NCBI GenBank assembly: GCA_015486155.1
Contig: WFSF01000227.1
Coordinates: 1 to 32,145, forward strand
Length of the DNA: 32,145 nt
Reading direction: 5' to 3'
Origin: Armatimonadota bacterium
GTDB lineage: Bacteria; Armatimonadota; Hebobacteria; Hebobacterales; Hebobacteraceae
The stretch's first letter is position 1; the number at the start of each line of letters is the position of its first letter. The notes beneath the pieces were generated by a model. That model was not told the DNA's origin. It did not search any database and was given only the letters and a program-made list of their open reading frames with translations. Positions 1 through 7,819 of the stretch are shown here, one piece after another. A program made the translations under genes and the position numbers.

Positions 1-908
1 GTGATGACCCGGTTGCCGGCGGTGTCGGCGACGATCTCCAATGCCCGCAGCACCGGGACGCCGGAGCTGATGAGGGTCCCGAAGGTGCGGGCGAACCGGG
101 CCACGGAAGTCTTCATGATCAGGTCGCCGAAGATCGGAAGCTTCAACTTCATCGCGTCGAGCATATACCGGCCCTTCCCGGTGCGGGCGAACAGTTTAAC
201 CCCGATCACGGCGGCGATGAAGAGCACCGCCGCCAGGTACCAATAGTGCTTGAAGTAATCGGAGAAGTTGAGCATCAGCTTCGTGGTGAGCGGAAGCTTC
301 AGGCCCATAGTGTCGAAGATGACCTTGAACTTGGGCAGAACGAAGAACAGCAGTCCGAACAGCATGAGCATGGCGAAGGTGAACACCACCGCCGGGTAGG
401 TCATGGCGGACTTCACCTTGTTGCGCGTCTCCTGCTCCTTCTCCAGGAAGGTGGCGAGGCGGGCCAGCACCTGGTCCAGGATGCCGCCCATCTCGGCGGA
501 GCGGATCATGTTGATGAACAGGTTGGAGAATATCCGCGGGTGTTTCTGCAGGGCCTCGGTGAGGCTGCTGCCGCCGGCGACATCGTGCTTCACCTGGGCG
601 ATGACTTCCTTGAACTTGGGGTTGCGGCTCTGTTTCTCCAGAATGTCCAGGCATTTCACCACGCTCAATCCGGCGTCGATCATCGTGGCGAACTGCCGGC
701 TGAAGACGGAGAGATCCTTGAGTTTGACCCGCTGGATGTTGTTGAAGAATCCCTTGAGATTGCCCCCGGCGCGGGATTCCCGGATGTTTAGGATATGATA
801 GCTGAGCTCCGAGAGTTTGGCGCGGACCACCTCGACGCTGTCCGCTTCCAGGGTGCCGGCCACCGTGCGGCCGGACGAATCGATGGCGCTATACCGAAAT
901 GTAGCCAC
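1..908 (-). CDS. pilC: Type IV pilus inner-membrane platform protein PilC (partial, C-terminus off window)
   Basis: Platform protein of the type IV pilus, on which the PilB and PilT motors act. About 302 residues are visible of a family length near 400; the C-terminus lies beyond the left edge. The translation shows the family N-terminus (ATFRYSAIDSSGRTVAGTL), the T2SSF domain start (LSVFSRQFATMIDAGLSVVK), the AMTYPAVVF motif near residue 168 followed by a first membrane segment, a second segment near 222-243, and the start of the second T2SSF repeat (PIFGDLIMKTSVARFARTFG). The start is GTG at 908, preceded by GGGAGAG six bases upstream; no ATG fits the conserved N-terminus. It lies 174 bp after pilT on the same strand, with a weak hairpin between them. 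Identification is firm. Confidence 0.95.
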   Translation of the reverse strand, partial: MATFRYSAIDSSGRTVAGTLEADSVEVVRAKLSELSYHILNIRESRAGGNLKGFFNNIQRVKLKDLSVFSRQFATMIDAGLSVVKCLDILEKQSRNPKFKEVIAQVKHDVAGGSSLTEALQKHPRIFSNLFINMIRSAEMGGILDQVLARLATFLEKEQETRNKVKSAMTYPAVVFTFAMLMLFGLLFFVLPKFKVIFDTMGLKLPLTTKLMLNFSDYFKHYWYLAAVLFIAAVIGVKLFARTGKGRYMLDAMKLKLPIFGDLIMKTSVARFARTFGTLISSGVPVLRALEIVADTAGNRVI

Positions 909-1061
909 GGCTTCTCTCCCTCTGGTTCGACATCGCTCCCCGTGGGAGTCGCACTGCCCCGCCGGCGCCCGGGACGAATCCCGAGGCGCGCGGTCCCCGG
1001 GAGGGGCCCAAGAGTCTATTCCGCATTCCGGCCGCTATCTCACAGGCGGACGCAAACTAAA

Positions 1062-1075
1062 CTCCCGCCGGGGAG
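1062..1075 (-). terminator. Weak hairpin between pilT and pilC
   Basis: CTCCC and GGGAG arms close a four-base loop just after the pilT stop. On the minus strand the hairpin is followed by TTTAGTTT, a poor U-tract. It may reduce rather than stop read-through into pilC. The rest of 909-1082 holds another short stem (CGGGA-TTCG-TCCCG) but no gene. Confidence 0.35.
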
Positions 1076-1082
1076 GCCCGCT

Positions 1083-2156
1083 TTACAGGTGGGACAGCCA
1101 ACGGCGGTAGTTGTCGTAGTCCACGGCGTGGGAGCCGGCCTCTTCCGCGGTCACCATTCCCTGGCGCACCAGGAGCGCCAGAGAGCGGTCCATGGTCTGC
1201 ATCCCCTGGTCGCCGCCGGTCTCCATCACCGAGTAGATCTGGTGGGTCTTGCCCTCTCGGATGAGATTGCGGACGGCCGCGGTCACCACCAGCACCTCCA
1301 CCGCCAGCACGCGCCCCACCCCCGTCGCCTTGGGCAGGAGTTGCTGGGCGATGATCGCCTCCAGGGTGCTGCCCAGCAGCACCTTGATTTGCTCCTGCTG
1401 GTGGGAGGGGAAGACGTCCACGATCCGGTCTATGCTCTGGGGAGCGTTGCGGGTGTGCAGGGTGGCCAGCACCAGATGTCCCGTCTCCGCGATCTTGAGT
1501 GCCGCATCGATGGTCTCCAGGTCGCGCATCTCGCCGATCTGGATGACGTCCGGGTCCTCTCTCACCACCGACCTGAGGGCGGCGGCGATCTGGAACGTGT
1601 CTGTGCCCAGCTCCCGCTGGTTCACCATCGCCTTGCGGTGGGTGTGCAGGTATTCGATGGGGTCCTCGATGGTGACGATGTGGCAGCTCCGGTTGGCGTT
1701 GATGTAGTCGATGATGGAGGCCAGGGTGGTGGATTTGCCGCTGCCGGTGGGCCCGGTGACGAGAATGAGCCCGCTGGTGCGGGAGGCGAGGCTCTGCACC
1801 ACGCCTGGAAGCCCCAACTCCTGGAAGGCGGGAATCCGCTTGGGAATCAGCCGGAAGGCGGCCCCCACTGCGCCTCGCTGCATGTAGACATTGACGCGGA
1901 AACGACCCAGGTTCTTGATCCCATAGGAGAAGTCCAGTTCGTGGGTGGACTCGAACGAACTGATCTGGTGGTCGCTGAGGGTGCTGTAGATCAGCCGCTG
2001 GGTCTCCAGCGGCTCCAGCGGCTCGAAGTTGAGGGGCTGGAGCTTCCCGTCCACCCGCAACATCGGGGGCAGGCCGGCGGTGATGTGCAGGTCCGACGCC
2101 CGCCGTTCCACGGCCAGGGAGAGCAGTTCGTCGAGGGCGTAGTCCTCGATGCGCAT
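1083..2156 (-). CDS. pilT: Twitching motility/retraction ATPase PilT
   Basis: Cytoplasmic hexameric ATPase that drives pilus retraction. The frame can open at TTG 2192, overlapping pilB, but ATG 2156 is chosen: it lies 19 bp after the pilB stop, has AAGGG upstream, and gives the usual PilT N-terminus (MRIEDYALDELL), for 357 aa. Numbered from the longer TTG form, Walker A GPTGSGKS is at 147-154, the Asp box follows at HIVTIEDPIEYLH, and the Walker B region is DPDVIQIGEMRD. The retraction-type signatures AAVRNLIREGK and MQTMDRSLA separate it from PilB. It sits directly behind pilB and is probably co-transcribed and translationally coupled. The C-terminus after LALLVRQGMVT is ordinary. Confidence 0.95.
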   Translation of the reverse strand: MRIEDYALDELLSLAVERRASDLHITAGLPPMLRVDGKLQPLNFEPLEPLETQRLIYSTLSDHQISSFESTHELDFSYGIKNLGRFRVNVYMQRGAVGAAFRLIPKRIPAFQELGLPGVVQSLASRTSGLILVTGPTGSGKSTTLASIIDYINANRSCHIVTIEDPIEYLHTHRKAMVNQRELGTDTFQIAAALRSVVREDPDVIQIGEMRDLETIDAALKIAETGHLVLATLHTRNAPQSIDRIVDVFPSHQQEQIKVLLGSTLEAIIAQQLLPKATGVGRVLAVEVLVVTAAVRNLIREGKTHQIYSVMETGGDQGMQTMDRSLALLVRQGMVTAEEAGSHAVDYDNYRRWLSHL

Positions 2157-2175
2157 ACGACCCTTGGGTTTGATC

Positions 2176-3894
2176 TTAACCTGTGTAGACAACTCTCAGT
2201 GCCTCCTCCATGGTGGTGACGCCCTCCAGCACCTTCTGCATGGCATCCTGCCGCAGGGTGGTCATGCCCGCGTCCAGCGCCTCGTCCCGGATGCGGTGGG
2301 CCGGCGCCTTTTTCAACACCAACTCGCGGATGTGGTCGTTCATCACCATCAACTCGAACACGCCGATCCGGCCTTTGTATCCCGTCCCCCGGCATCGCTC
2401 GCATCCACGGCCCCGGTAGAAGGTTACGGAGTCCATGTCCATCGCCAGGTTCAGCCGCCGGAAGGCCTCCGCAGGGGGGGTGTATGCCTCCTTGCACTCC
2501 GGGCAGATCACCCGCACCAGACGCTGGGCCAACACCCCGATCACAGATGACGCCACCAGGAAGGGCTCGACGCCCATCTCTATCATTCTGCCCACCGCGG
2601 TGGGCGCGTCGTTCGTGTGAAGGGTGCTGAACACCAGGTGCCCAGTCAACGCGGCCTCCGTGGCGATGAGGGCCGTTTCTCTGTCCCGGATCTCGCCCAC
2701 CAGGATGATGTCCGGGTCCTGGCGCAGAAACGCCCGCAGCGCGCTGGCGAAGGTCACCCCCGCCCGCGCGTTCACCTGGGTTTGAGTCAGCCCGGGGAGT
2801 TGATACTCCACCGGATCTTCGATGGTGAGGATGTTCTTCTCCGGGCTGTTGAGGGTGTTCAACACCGAGTACAAGGTCGTGGACTTGCCCGAACCGGTCG
2901 GCCCCGTCACCGTGACGATCCCGTAGCTGCGGTGGATCAGCTCCTCGAACTCCTCCAGCATCGTCTGCGGGATTCCGAGCTGGTTCAGAGTCACCTGGAC
3001 CCCCCGCTTGTCCAGGATTCTCATCACCACCTTCTCCCCGTGTACGCCCGGGTTGCTCGAAACCCGGAAGTCGTATTCCCTCCCGCTCATCTTCAGGGAA
3101 ATTCGGCCGTCCTGCGGGGCGCGCTTCTCCGCAATGTCCATGTCGGCCATCACCTTGATGCGGGAGATGAGAGGGGCCTGCACCCGCTTGGGCACCGTCA
3201 TCGTGTCGTGTAGAATACCGTCGATCCGGAACCGGATCCGCACCCGGTTCACGTCCGGCTGGATATGGATATCGCTCGCCTTGTCCTTGATCGCCTGGCG
3301 GATGATCAGGTTCGCCAATCGCACCACCGGAGCGTCGTCCACCATCTCCAGCAGCTGGTCTGTGCTCAGGTCGTCCTCGCCCTTCTTCTCCTCCAGCTCG
3401 ATGTCCGCCCCAGGATCTCCCCCGAGCTCCTCCGACATCTCCTGCAGAGCAGCCCCGATTTCCTCCGTCGTCGAGACCGACTGGCCCAGCGCGGCCGCGA
3501 TGTCGTCCGGAGTGGCGATCACCGACTCGATGTCAGTCCCCGCCACCAGCCGCATCTGATCCACCGCATACACGTCCAGCGGATTCACCATCGCCATCGT
3601 CAGCCGCTGCCCGTTGCGGCCGATCGGCACCGCCTTCCACCTCTGCAACAGGTGCATCGGGAAGATCTTCAGCAGGTCCTTGTCCAGCTGCCGCTCCGAC
3701 AGATCCACATACGGAATCCCCCACTGCCGGCTCAGGATCCGCGCTTTGTCCTTCTCCGTGATCAGCCCCATGTTCACCAGAACCTGGGCCAGCGGATCGC
3801 GCGTCTCCTTCTGCACCTCGAGCGCATTCTTCAACTGCTCGGGCGAGACGTTCGTCACTTCCCTGATTATGTCCAGTACCGTTCTGGTCTCCAT
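2176..3894 (-). CDS. pilB: Type IV pilus extension ATPase PilB
   Basis: Hexameric ATPase that powers pilus assembly at the inner membrane. At 572 aa it is full length. Residues about 8-145 form a GspE/MshEN-type N-terminal domain ending near GIPYVDL. An acidic linker (about 155-180) follows, then the ATPase core with Walker A GPTGSGKS at 331-338, DPDIILVGEIRD near 393-404 and the His box HLVFSTLHTND. A four-cysteine zinc site is visible (C464, C467, C498, C501), which marks PilB/GspE over PilT. The ATG at 3894 has AAGG six to nine bases upstream. In the MshEN motif the usual Arg-Leu-Gly is replaced by Pro-Leu-Ala, so cyclic-di-GMP binding may be lost. The gene is preceded by a duplicated structured leader (3903-4074). 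Confidence 0.95.
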   Translation of the reverse strand: METRTVLDIIREVTNVSPEQLKNALEVQKETRDPLAQVLVNMGLITEKDKARILSRQWGIPYVDLSERQLDKDLLKIFPMHLLQRWKAVPIGRNGQRLTMAMVNPLDVYAVDQMRLVAGTDIESVIATPDDIAAALGQSVSTTEEIGAALQEMSEELGGDPGADIELEEKKGEDDLSTDQLLEMVDDAPVVRLANLIIRQAIKDKASDIHIQPDVNRVRIRFRIDGILHDTMTVPKRVQAPLISRIKVMADMDIAEKRAPQDGRISLKMSGREYDFRVSSNPGVHGEKVVMRILDKRGVQVTLNQLGIPQTMLEEFEELIHRSYGIVTVTGPTGSGKSTTLYSVLNTLNSPEKNILTIEDPVEYQLPGLTQTQVNARAGVTFASALRAFLRQDPDIILVGEIRDRETALIATEAALTGHLVFSTLHTNDAPTAVGRMIEMGVEPFLVASSVIGVLAQRLVRVICPECKEAYTPPAEAFRRLNLAMDMDSVTFYRGRGCERCRGTGYKGRIGVFELMVMNDHIRELVLKKAPAHRIRDEALDAGMTTLRQDAMQKVLEGVTTMEEALRVVYTG

Positions 3895-3902
3895 TTTTTA
3901 CC

Positions 3903-4074
3903 TTGCTGGCGCCCTGCGCCACTCCCGCGAGACTTTCCTCCCGTTCATCGAGCGATCCACCTGACTCGGCCCGTCAGCACGACAGAAATTGCTGGCGCCC
4001 AACGTATTCGCCGCGAAACTCTCCTCCCGCTCATCGGGCGATCCACCCGACTTGACCCATCAGTACGACAGAAA
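3903..4074 (-). repeat. Tandem 86-bp duplication forming the pilB leader
   Basis: Two head-to-tail 86-bp copies (3989-4074 and 3903-3988) match at about 69 of 86 positions, and most differences are transitions. Both begin TTTCTGTCGT and end CGCCAGCAA in the pilB sense; the second copy runs straight into the pilB ribosome-binding site. Each copy can form a 5-bp stem with a 7-base loop (CTGAC/GTCAG in the proximal copy, CTGAT/GTCGG in the distal) and then a CCCG/CGGG-type stem. All three stem differences keep pairing only through G-U in the minus-strand RNA. A very weak promoter candidate lies upstream (boxes at 4159-4164 and 4134-4139, spacer 19). Each copy also contains an ATGA stop-start overlap, so a short upstream ORF is possible. 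Confidence 0.6.
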
Positions 4075-4219
4075 GCGGAGCAATATCGGCCGGTGAACGC
4101 GCCCGCTTCCCCCATGGCGCGGAAACCGGGCACGTTATCGCTGGAACAGACCGCTCCCTGTCTTCTCCCTCTTCTCTTTCCCCACTGCACCCCTCCGCTT
4201 GTAGCAGCAAACACACACG

Positions 4220-4254
4220 AAAAAAGGAGCCCGACCGCGAAGGTCGGGCCCCTT
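4220..4254 (-). terminator. Rho-independent terminator (minus strand)
   Basis: Arms GCCCGACC (4229-4236) and GGTCGGGC (4242-4249) close a five-base loop. The stem extends past one A-C mismatch to about 13 bp. On the minus strand it is followed by six T residues (4225-4220). This is the clearest terminator in the window and probably ends the transcript that carries pilM to pilQ and the tandem array. Confidence 0.8.
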
Positions 4255-4286
4255 CGCCGTCCATTATCCTTATTCCATGTTTTTTC

Positions 4287-4502
4287 TTTCCTGGCGTTTG
4301 GAGCCGCCTCCGCGGCCGTCGTCACTTTCCTGGCGTTTGGAGCCGCCTCCGCGGCCGTCGTCACCTCCGCATGGGCTTTCCTGGCGTTTGGAGCCGCCTC
4401 CGCGGCCGTCGTCACCTCCGCATGGGCTTTCCTGGCGTTTGGAGCCGCCTCCGTGGCCGTCGTCACCTCCGCATGGGCTTTCCTGGCGTTTGGAGCCGCC
4501 TC
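4287..4502. repeat. 51-bp tandem repeat array, 4.6 copies
   Basis: A 39-bp core beginning TTTCCTGGCGTTTGGAGCCG is repeated at 4287, 4326, 4377, 4428 and 4479 (the last truncated at 4502). Three copies carry a 12-bp extension, CTCCGCATGGGC, making a 51-bp unit. Copies are almost identical; one C-to-T change lies in the fourth. All unit lengths are multiples of three, so reading frames stay open on both strands. In the minus strand the unit would read AHAEVTTAAEAAPNARK, but that frame runs through the terminator at 4220-4254 and has only a weak GTG start, so coding is doubtful. Confidence 0.9.
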
Positions 4503-4574
4503 GAATGAGTGGCGCAGGTCACAACCATCCTCTGGTGGGCTCCCGTCTGTGCGGGCAATGTCCCGCCCAATGCG

Positions 4575-4606
4575 AACAGGGGCCCGACGAACGTCGGGCC
4601 CCTGTT
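4575..4606. terminator. Near-perfect 14-bp hairpin after pilQ
   Basis: AACAGGGGCCCGAC and GTCGGGCCCCTGTT pair perfectly around a four-base loop, about 30 bp past the pilQ stop. The minus-strand tail is TGTTCGCATT, so as a pilQ terminator it lacks a good U-tract. The plus-strand side is richer in T. Its core, GGGGCCCGAC, is shared with the terminator at 4220-4254, and the two bracket the tandem array. In all, 3895-4636 holds these two hairpins, the array, the 86-bp duplication and no convincing gene. Confidence 0.6.
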
Positions 4607-4636
4607 TATGGTTTGGTTGTTTTGGGTTGGCGGCGA

Positions 4637-6589
4637 TCAGTTCAGGATGGTGGGTGTGACGAAGATGAGGATTTCCTGATGGCTGGGGGATCGCTTGCGG
4701 CTCTTGAAAAGCTCTCCCAGCAACGGCAGATCGCCCAGGAACGGCACCTTCTTAAGGGTGACCAGTTCGCCGTCGCTCACCAGCCCCGCCAACACGGCGG
4801 TCTCTCCGCTCTTCACCCGCACGGTGGTCACTACCGCCCGCTCGGTCACGATGGGGAGTTGCGCCACGGTGGTGCCTTTGAGCGCGGCCACGGTGGGCGC
4901 GATGGTGAGGGTGACTTCGTCGTTCTCGTTGACCCGTGGATTCACGTCCAGGGATACGCCAACGTTGAAGGTGCGGATGTCTTTGACGATGCCGCCGGTG
5001 GTCGCCGCCGCGATCGCCACTTCGTAGTAGTAGGTTTCCCCGGTGTGGAGGCTGGTCTGTCGTCCATCCAGGGTGGTCACGCTCGGGTTGGAGAGGATGC
5101 GGGCCCGGCCCTGTTGCTCCAGGGCGCGGATGCTCGCCGTCCACTGGAGGTAGCTGCGCTGGATTTTTCCGACTTCCAGTCCGCGGGGAAGATCGGCGTT
5201 ACCCGGGGTGGCGGTTCCGGATTCGTCCACCTCCACCGGCGGGTATTCGCCCATGGTCACCGGGACGCCGGTGTCGCCCAGACCGGGGGCCTCGCCCGAA
5301 CCGCTCCAGTCGATGCCCAGCTGCAAGCTGTCCTCTCGGCTGATCTCCGTGATCATGGCATTGATGCGCACCTGGCGCGGGGCGCGGTCGAGTTTCTCGG
5401 CCAGCTTGAGCCCGCGCTCCACCGTCCAGGGGCCGCCGGAGAGGATGATATGGGTGACCGGGGCCGCTTCTTGCTCCACTCCCGCAGTCTTGGAGGCGCC
5501 GGCCCCGCCTCCGGCTCCGCCGTACTGGGGCGCGCTCAGTATTCCCGCCGTCTCGCCCGCGCCGGTGCTCGCCTTCTGCACCGCGGGGGTGTAGGAGCGG
5601 GGCGCCAGGGTCACGGTGAGGTCCGGCATCAGCGCCGACAGGGTCTTCTGCAGTTCCTGCGGGCTGGTGTACTTGACCTGGTAGAAGGCCTGGGTGGCCT
5701 GCGCGGGGGAGGGGGCCACGTCAGATGCGGAGATGAGCGAGCGGACCGCCTCCCACTGCTTTTCGTTGGCGGTGATGAGGAGTGAGTTTTCCTCTGGGCC
5801 CTCCTGTACGGTGACGTCCGGCAACGCGGTTGTAATCATCTCGCGCACCTGGCTCGCCTTCAGATAGCGGATGGAGACCATCTCCGTCTTCGGGGGAGAG
5901 GGCCGGGGGGGAACGTCAATCTGGGCCAGGGCCCGCTCCGCCTTGGCAAGAGATGCCTCCGGGGCCAGCAACAGGATGGTGCGGGAGCCCTTCTGCGTGG
6001 AGACCGTCACATCCGGCGTCAACTTGCTCAGGACCTCCTGGGCGAGCGACGGCTCTATGTGCTGCAAGACCACCACAGAAGTCCGCAGGTCCGCCACCCG
6101 CATGGCCTGCACTTCCTCGGGGGTCCCCACCACGTAGGCGGCTTTCACCCAGGCGTAGTCGTATCCGTTGAGCTTGGTGACGATGGTGAGCGCCTGCTCC
6201 AAGGTGACGTTGCGCAGACGCAGCGTGGTCTTGCCGGTCACGCTGCCGCTGACGGCGATGTTGACGCCGCTCTGAGTGGACAGGGCCTGGAATACGTCCG
6301 CGACCTCGGCGTCCACAAACTCCAGCGTGAAGCGCGCGCTGGAGGCGGGTGGGCCGCCGGGGCCCCCGCGGCTCGCCACAGGGGTGGATCCCTGGTAGGA
6401 TGAGCCCGTTGCGTTGGGCTTGGCATGGCCATTGGCGAGAGCCCCCCCCGTTGCCATCGCCAGGACCAGTACCATGGCGAGGGCGATGAGTACGGCGTTG
6501 CGCACTGCCCCGCGCGCCCGGCCAAGGGCGCGCAGACTGGTCGTTGTGCGGCGGGCTTTTCGTCCGCCGTGGGGCTGCTTGCTGCTCAT
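4637..6589 (-). CDS. pilQ: Type IV pilus secretin PilQ
   Basis: Outer-membrane ring through which the pilus leaves the cell. The start is ATG 6589 (650 aa), four bases after the upstream stop and with GGGAGGGAGG ahead; the longer frame from 6703 would run deep into the previous gene. A basic N-region (RRTTTSLRALGRARG) and a hydrophobic stretch at about 31-49 ending in GALANG form a long signal peptide. Then come an STN-like domain (about 86-160), three secretin N1-like repeats (about 170-225, 240-292, 303-400, the last with a Gly/Ala-rich insert) and the secretin barrel (about 405-650), including VPFLGDLPLLGELFK and the terminal EILIFVTPTIL. No AMIN domain is visible, unlike proteobacterial PilQ. 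It is the last gene of pilM-N-O-P-Q. Confidence 0.93.
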   Translation of the reverse strand: MSSKQPHGGRKARRTTTSLRALGRARGAVRNAVLIALAMVLVLAMATGGALANGHAKPNATGSSYQGSTPVASRGGPGGPPASSARFTLEFVDAEVADVFQALSTQSGVNIAVSGSVTGKTTLRLRNVTLEQALTIVTKLNGYDYAWVKAAYVVGTPEEVQAMRVADLRTSVVVLQHIEPSLAQEVLSKLTPDVTVSTQKGSRTILLLAPEASLAKAERALAQIDVPPRPSPPKTEMVSIRYLKASQVREMITTALPDVTVQEGPEENSLLITANEKQWEAVRSLISASDVAPSPAQATQAFYQVKYTSPQELQKTLSALMPDLTVTLAPRSYTPAVQKASTGAGETAGILSAPQYGGAGGGAGASKTAGVEQEAAPVTHIILSGGPWTVERGLKLAEKLDRAPRQVRINAMITEISREDSLQLGIDWSGSGEAPGLGDTGVPVTMGEYPPVEVDESGTATPGNADLPRGLEVGKIQRSYLQWTASIRALEQQGRARILSNPSVTTLDGRQTSLHTGETYYYEVAIAAATTGGIVKDIRTFNVGVSLDVNPRVNENDEVTLTIAPTVAALKGTTVAQLPIVTERAVVTTVRVKSGETAVLAGLVSDGELVTLKKVPFLGDLPLLGELFKSRKRSPSHQEILIFVTPTILN

Positions 6590-6593
6590 GGCG

Positions 6594-7139
6594 TTACTGC
6601 CTCCCTCCCATCCGAAGGATGAGTTTACCTGTTGGTCCGACAAGCACCACTTCCTGATGCTCGATACTCTGGACGCGATAGTCCCCGATCTGATCTCCCA
6701 CACGCGCGTAGCGGCGCTGGTCGCCTTGATAGATTACTGCCACACTTGGCTGCCCGACAACAATGCCGGAGAGGCGGATAGTGGGCTCTTGTTCACCCTC
6801 AGGAGCCGCCTCACCACCCTCGGCCGTCCCGGAGGCGCCCTCCGCCGCCGGAGGATTTTCCGCCGGCTGGGGCGCCGTCGGAGGCGCTCCCTCCGCGGGC
6901 GCTGCGCCCGGAGGAGCGGCGAACGGATTGCGCACTTTTGCCTTGACCGGTGTGCCCGACTCTTCCTCGTTTGCCTCCGTCTTGGCTTCCTTCCGGGCCT
7001 GCCGGTCGGCCTGGGTCGTCGGCTTCGGCTGCTGTTTGGGCGCCGGCGGGGCCGACCTCCGCAGCATGGTGAAGAGGGAGAAGCCGAGCACCAAGAGTGC
7101 TATCGCCAGAAGTCCGATCTCCCTGGTTTGCCGGTTCAT
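6594..7139 (-). CDS. PilP-like pilus alignment protein
   Basis: A 181-aa single-pass inner-membrane protein: one membrane helix at about 8-26, a long Pro/Ala/Glu-rich linker (about 30-118), and a small C-terminal beta domain (IRLSGIVVGQPSVAVIYQGD onward, with RVGDQIGDYRV) that resembles the PilP/GspC homology region linking the inner-membrane complex to the secretin. PilP is often a lipoprotein; here no lipobox cysteine is seen and a membrane anchor replaces it, more like GspC. Its ATG overlaps the pilO stop as ATGA, and pilQ starts four bases after its own stop. The role is assigned from position and domain layout rather than strong sequence identity. Confidence 0.75.
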   Translation of the reverse strand: MNRQTREIGLLAIALLVLGFSLFTMLRRSAPPAPKQQPKPTTQADRQARKEAKTEANEEESGTPVKAKVRNPFAAPPGAAPAEGAPPTAPQPAENPPAAEGASGTAEGGEAAPEGEQEPTIRLSGIVVGQPSVAVIYQGDQRRYARVGDQIGDYRVQSIEHQEVVLVGPTGKLILRMGGRQ

Positions 7140-7819
7140 CCCTTCCCTCCCTTCATGATCACCGCTGTCAAGGACAGGGTGGCGTCTATTTCCGCGTTCG
7201 GCCCCTGATCCGAACCTCCCCCGCGTTCCGGGCTGAACGCAAGATCATTCACGGAGATGAGCTTGGGGAATTTCTGCAGTTCGTCCAGGAAGGAGACGAC
7301 GCTCCAGTAGGTTCCCTTGATCTTGAGCTCGATGTCGCTCTTATCGTAGGGGAGCTTGGGTTCTTCCTCGGCCTGATCTCCCTTGCCGGAGCCCGCTTTC
7401 TTGTTCTTGCTGGAGTCCTCCTTGATCACCTCACCGGTTTCGTTGTTGATCTTCACGGCCTTCCCCGGCTTCTTTTTCTCCTGCTCTTTGGGGCGGATCA
7501 TGAGGATCTGGTTGTTGGTCTTGGCGGCCAGATTCTCGATCTGCCGCAGGAAGGTGGGAATATAGGCCGCGTCCGGAAGGCTGGGCTCCAAGACGGCGAG
7601 TTGGTCCTGCAATTCGGAGAATCGGGCCTCCAGGTCGTCCTTGGCGGCGACTTTCTCCTTGGCCTCCGCCAGCTTCTGCTTCTTCTCCGTCAGCTCTTTT
7701 TCGAGGCGCGAGAGATGGGCCACCTTGTGACGGTAGAGGGATGCGCCGAGCCCGATCACGCAGAGCGCGGCGATCGCGAGCAGAGCGAGGATTACTTTGC
7801 GGTCGGAGCCGGATTTCAT
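7136..7819 (-). CDS. pilO: Type IV pilus inner-membrane protein PilO
   Basis: A 227-aa bitopic protein of the PilM-N-O-P alignment complex. A membrane helix at about 9-28 is followed by a charged coiled coil (about 33-80, rich in Lys, Glu and Leu) and a periplasmic ferredoxin-like domain. The segment SDIELKIKGTYWSVVSFLDELQKFPKL carries the usual PilO pattern of a beta strand, G-x-Y, and a helix ending near the F-P. A lysine-rich insertion (about 112-150) lies within the periplasmic domain. The gene overlaps pilN upstream and pilP downstream by ATGA-type junctions, so the set is translationally coupled. Confidence 0.88.
   Translation of the reverse strand: MKSGSDRKVILALLAIAALCVIGLGASLYRHKVAHLSRLEKELTEKKQKLAEAKEKVAAKDDLEARFSELQDQLAVLEPSLPDAAYIPTFLRQIENLAAKTNNQILMIRPKEQEKKKPGKAVKINNETGEVIKEDSSKNKKAGSGKGDQAEEEPKLPYDKSDIELKIKGTYWSVVSFLDELQKFPKLISVNDLAFSPERGGGSDQGPNAEIDATLSLTAVIMKGGKG

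Noticed and set aside
3903-3988. GAGGAAAGTC in the pilB leader, like the P4 5' strand of RNase P RNA
   Set aside because: The remaining RNase P core motifs (ACAGNRA, AGAGCAAACC-type) are absent, and the element is only 86 bp and duplicated.
3989-4074. CTGATG core like a hammerhead ribozyme
   Set aside because: No GAAA core or cleavage triplet in the needed arrangement, and the second copy changes CTGATG to CTGACG.
3945-4466. 173-aa minus-strand frame containing the A-E-A-A-P-N-A-R-K repeats
   Set aside because: It depends on a poor GTG start inside the array, crosses a strong terminator and continues through the pilB leader duplication; no homologous domain is recognisable.
4277-5785. Long plus-strand frame starting with W-R-L-E-P-P-P-R-P repeats
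   Set aside because: It is antisense to pilQ over most of its length and gives low-complexity sequence produced by GC-rich codon bias.
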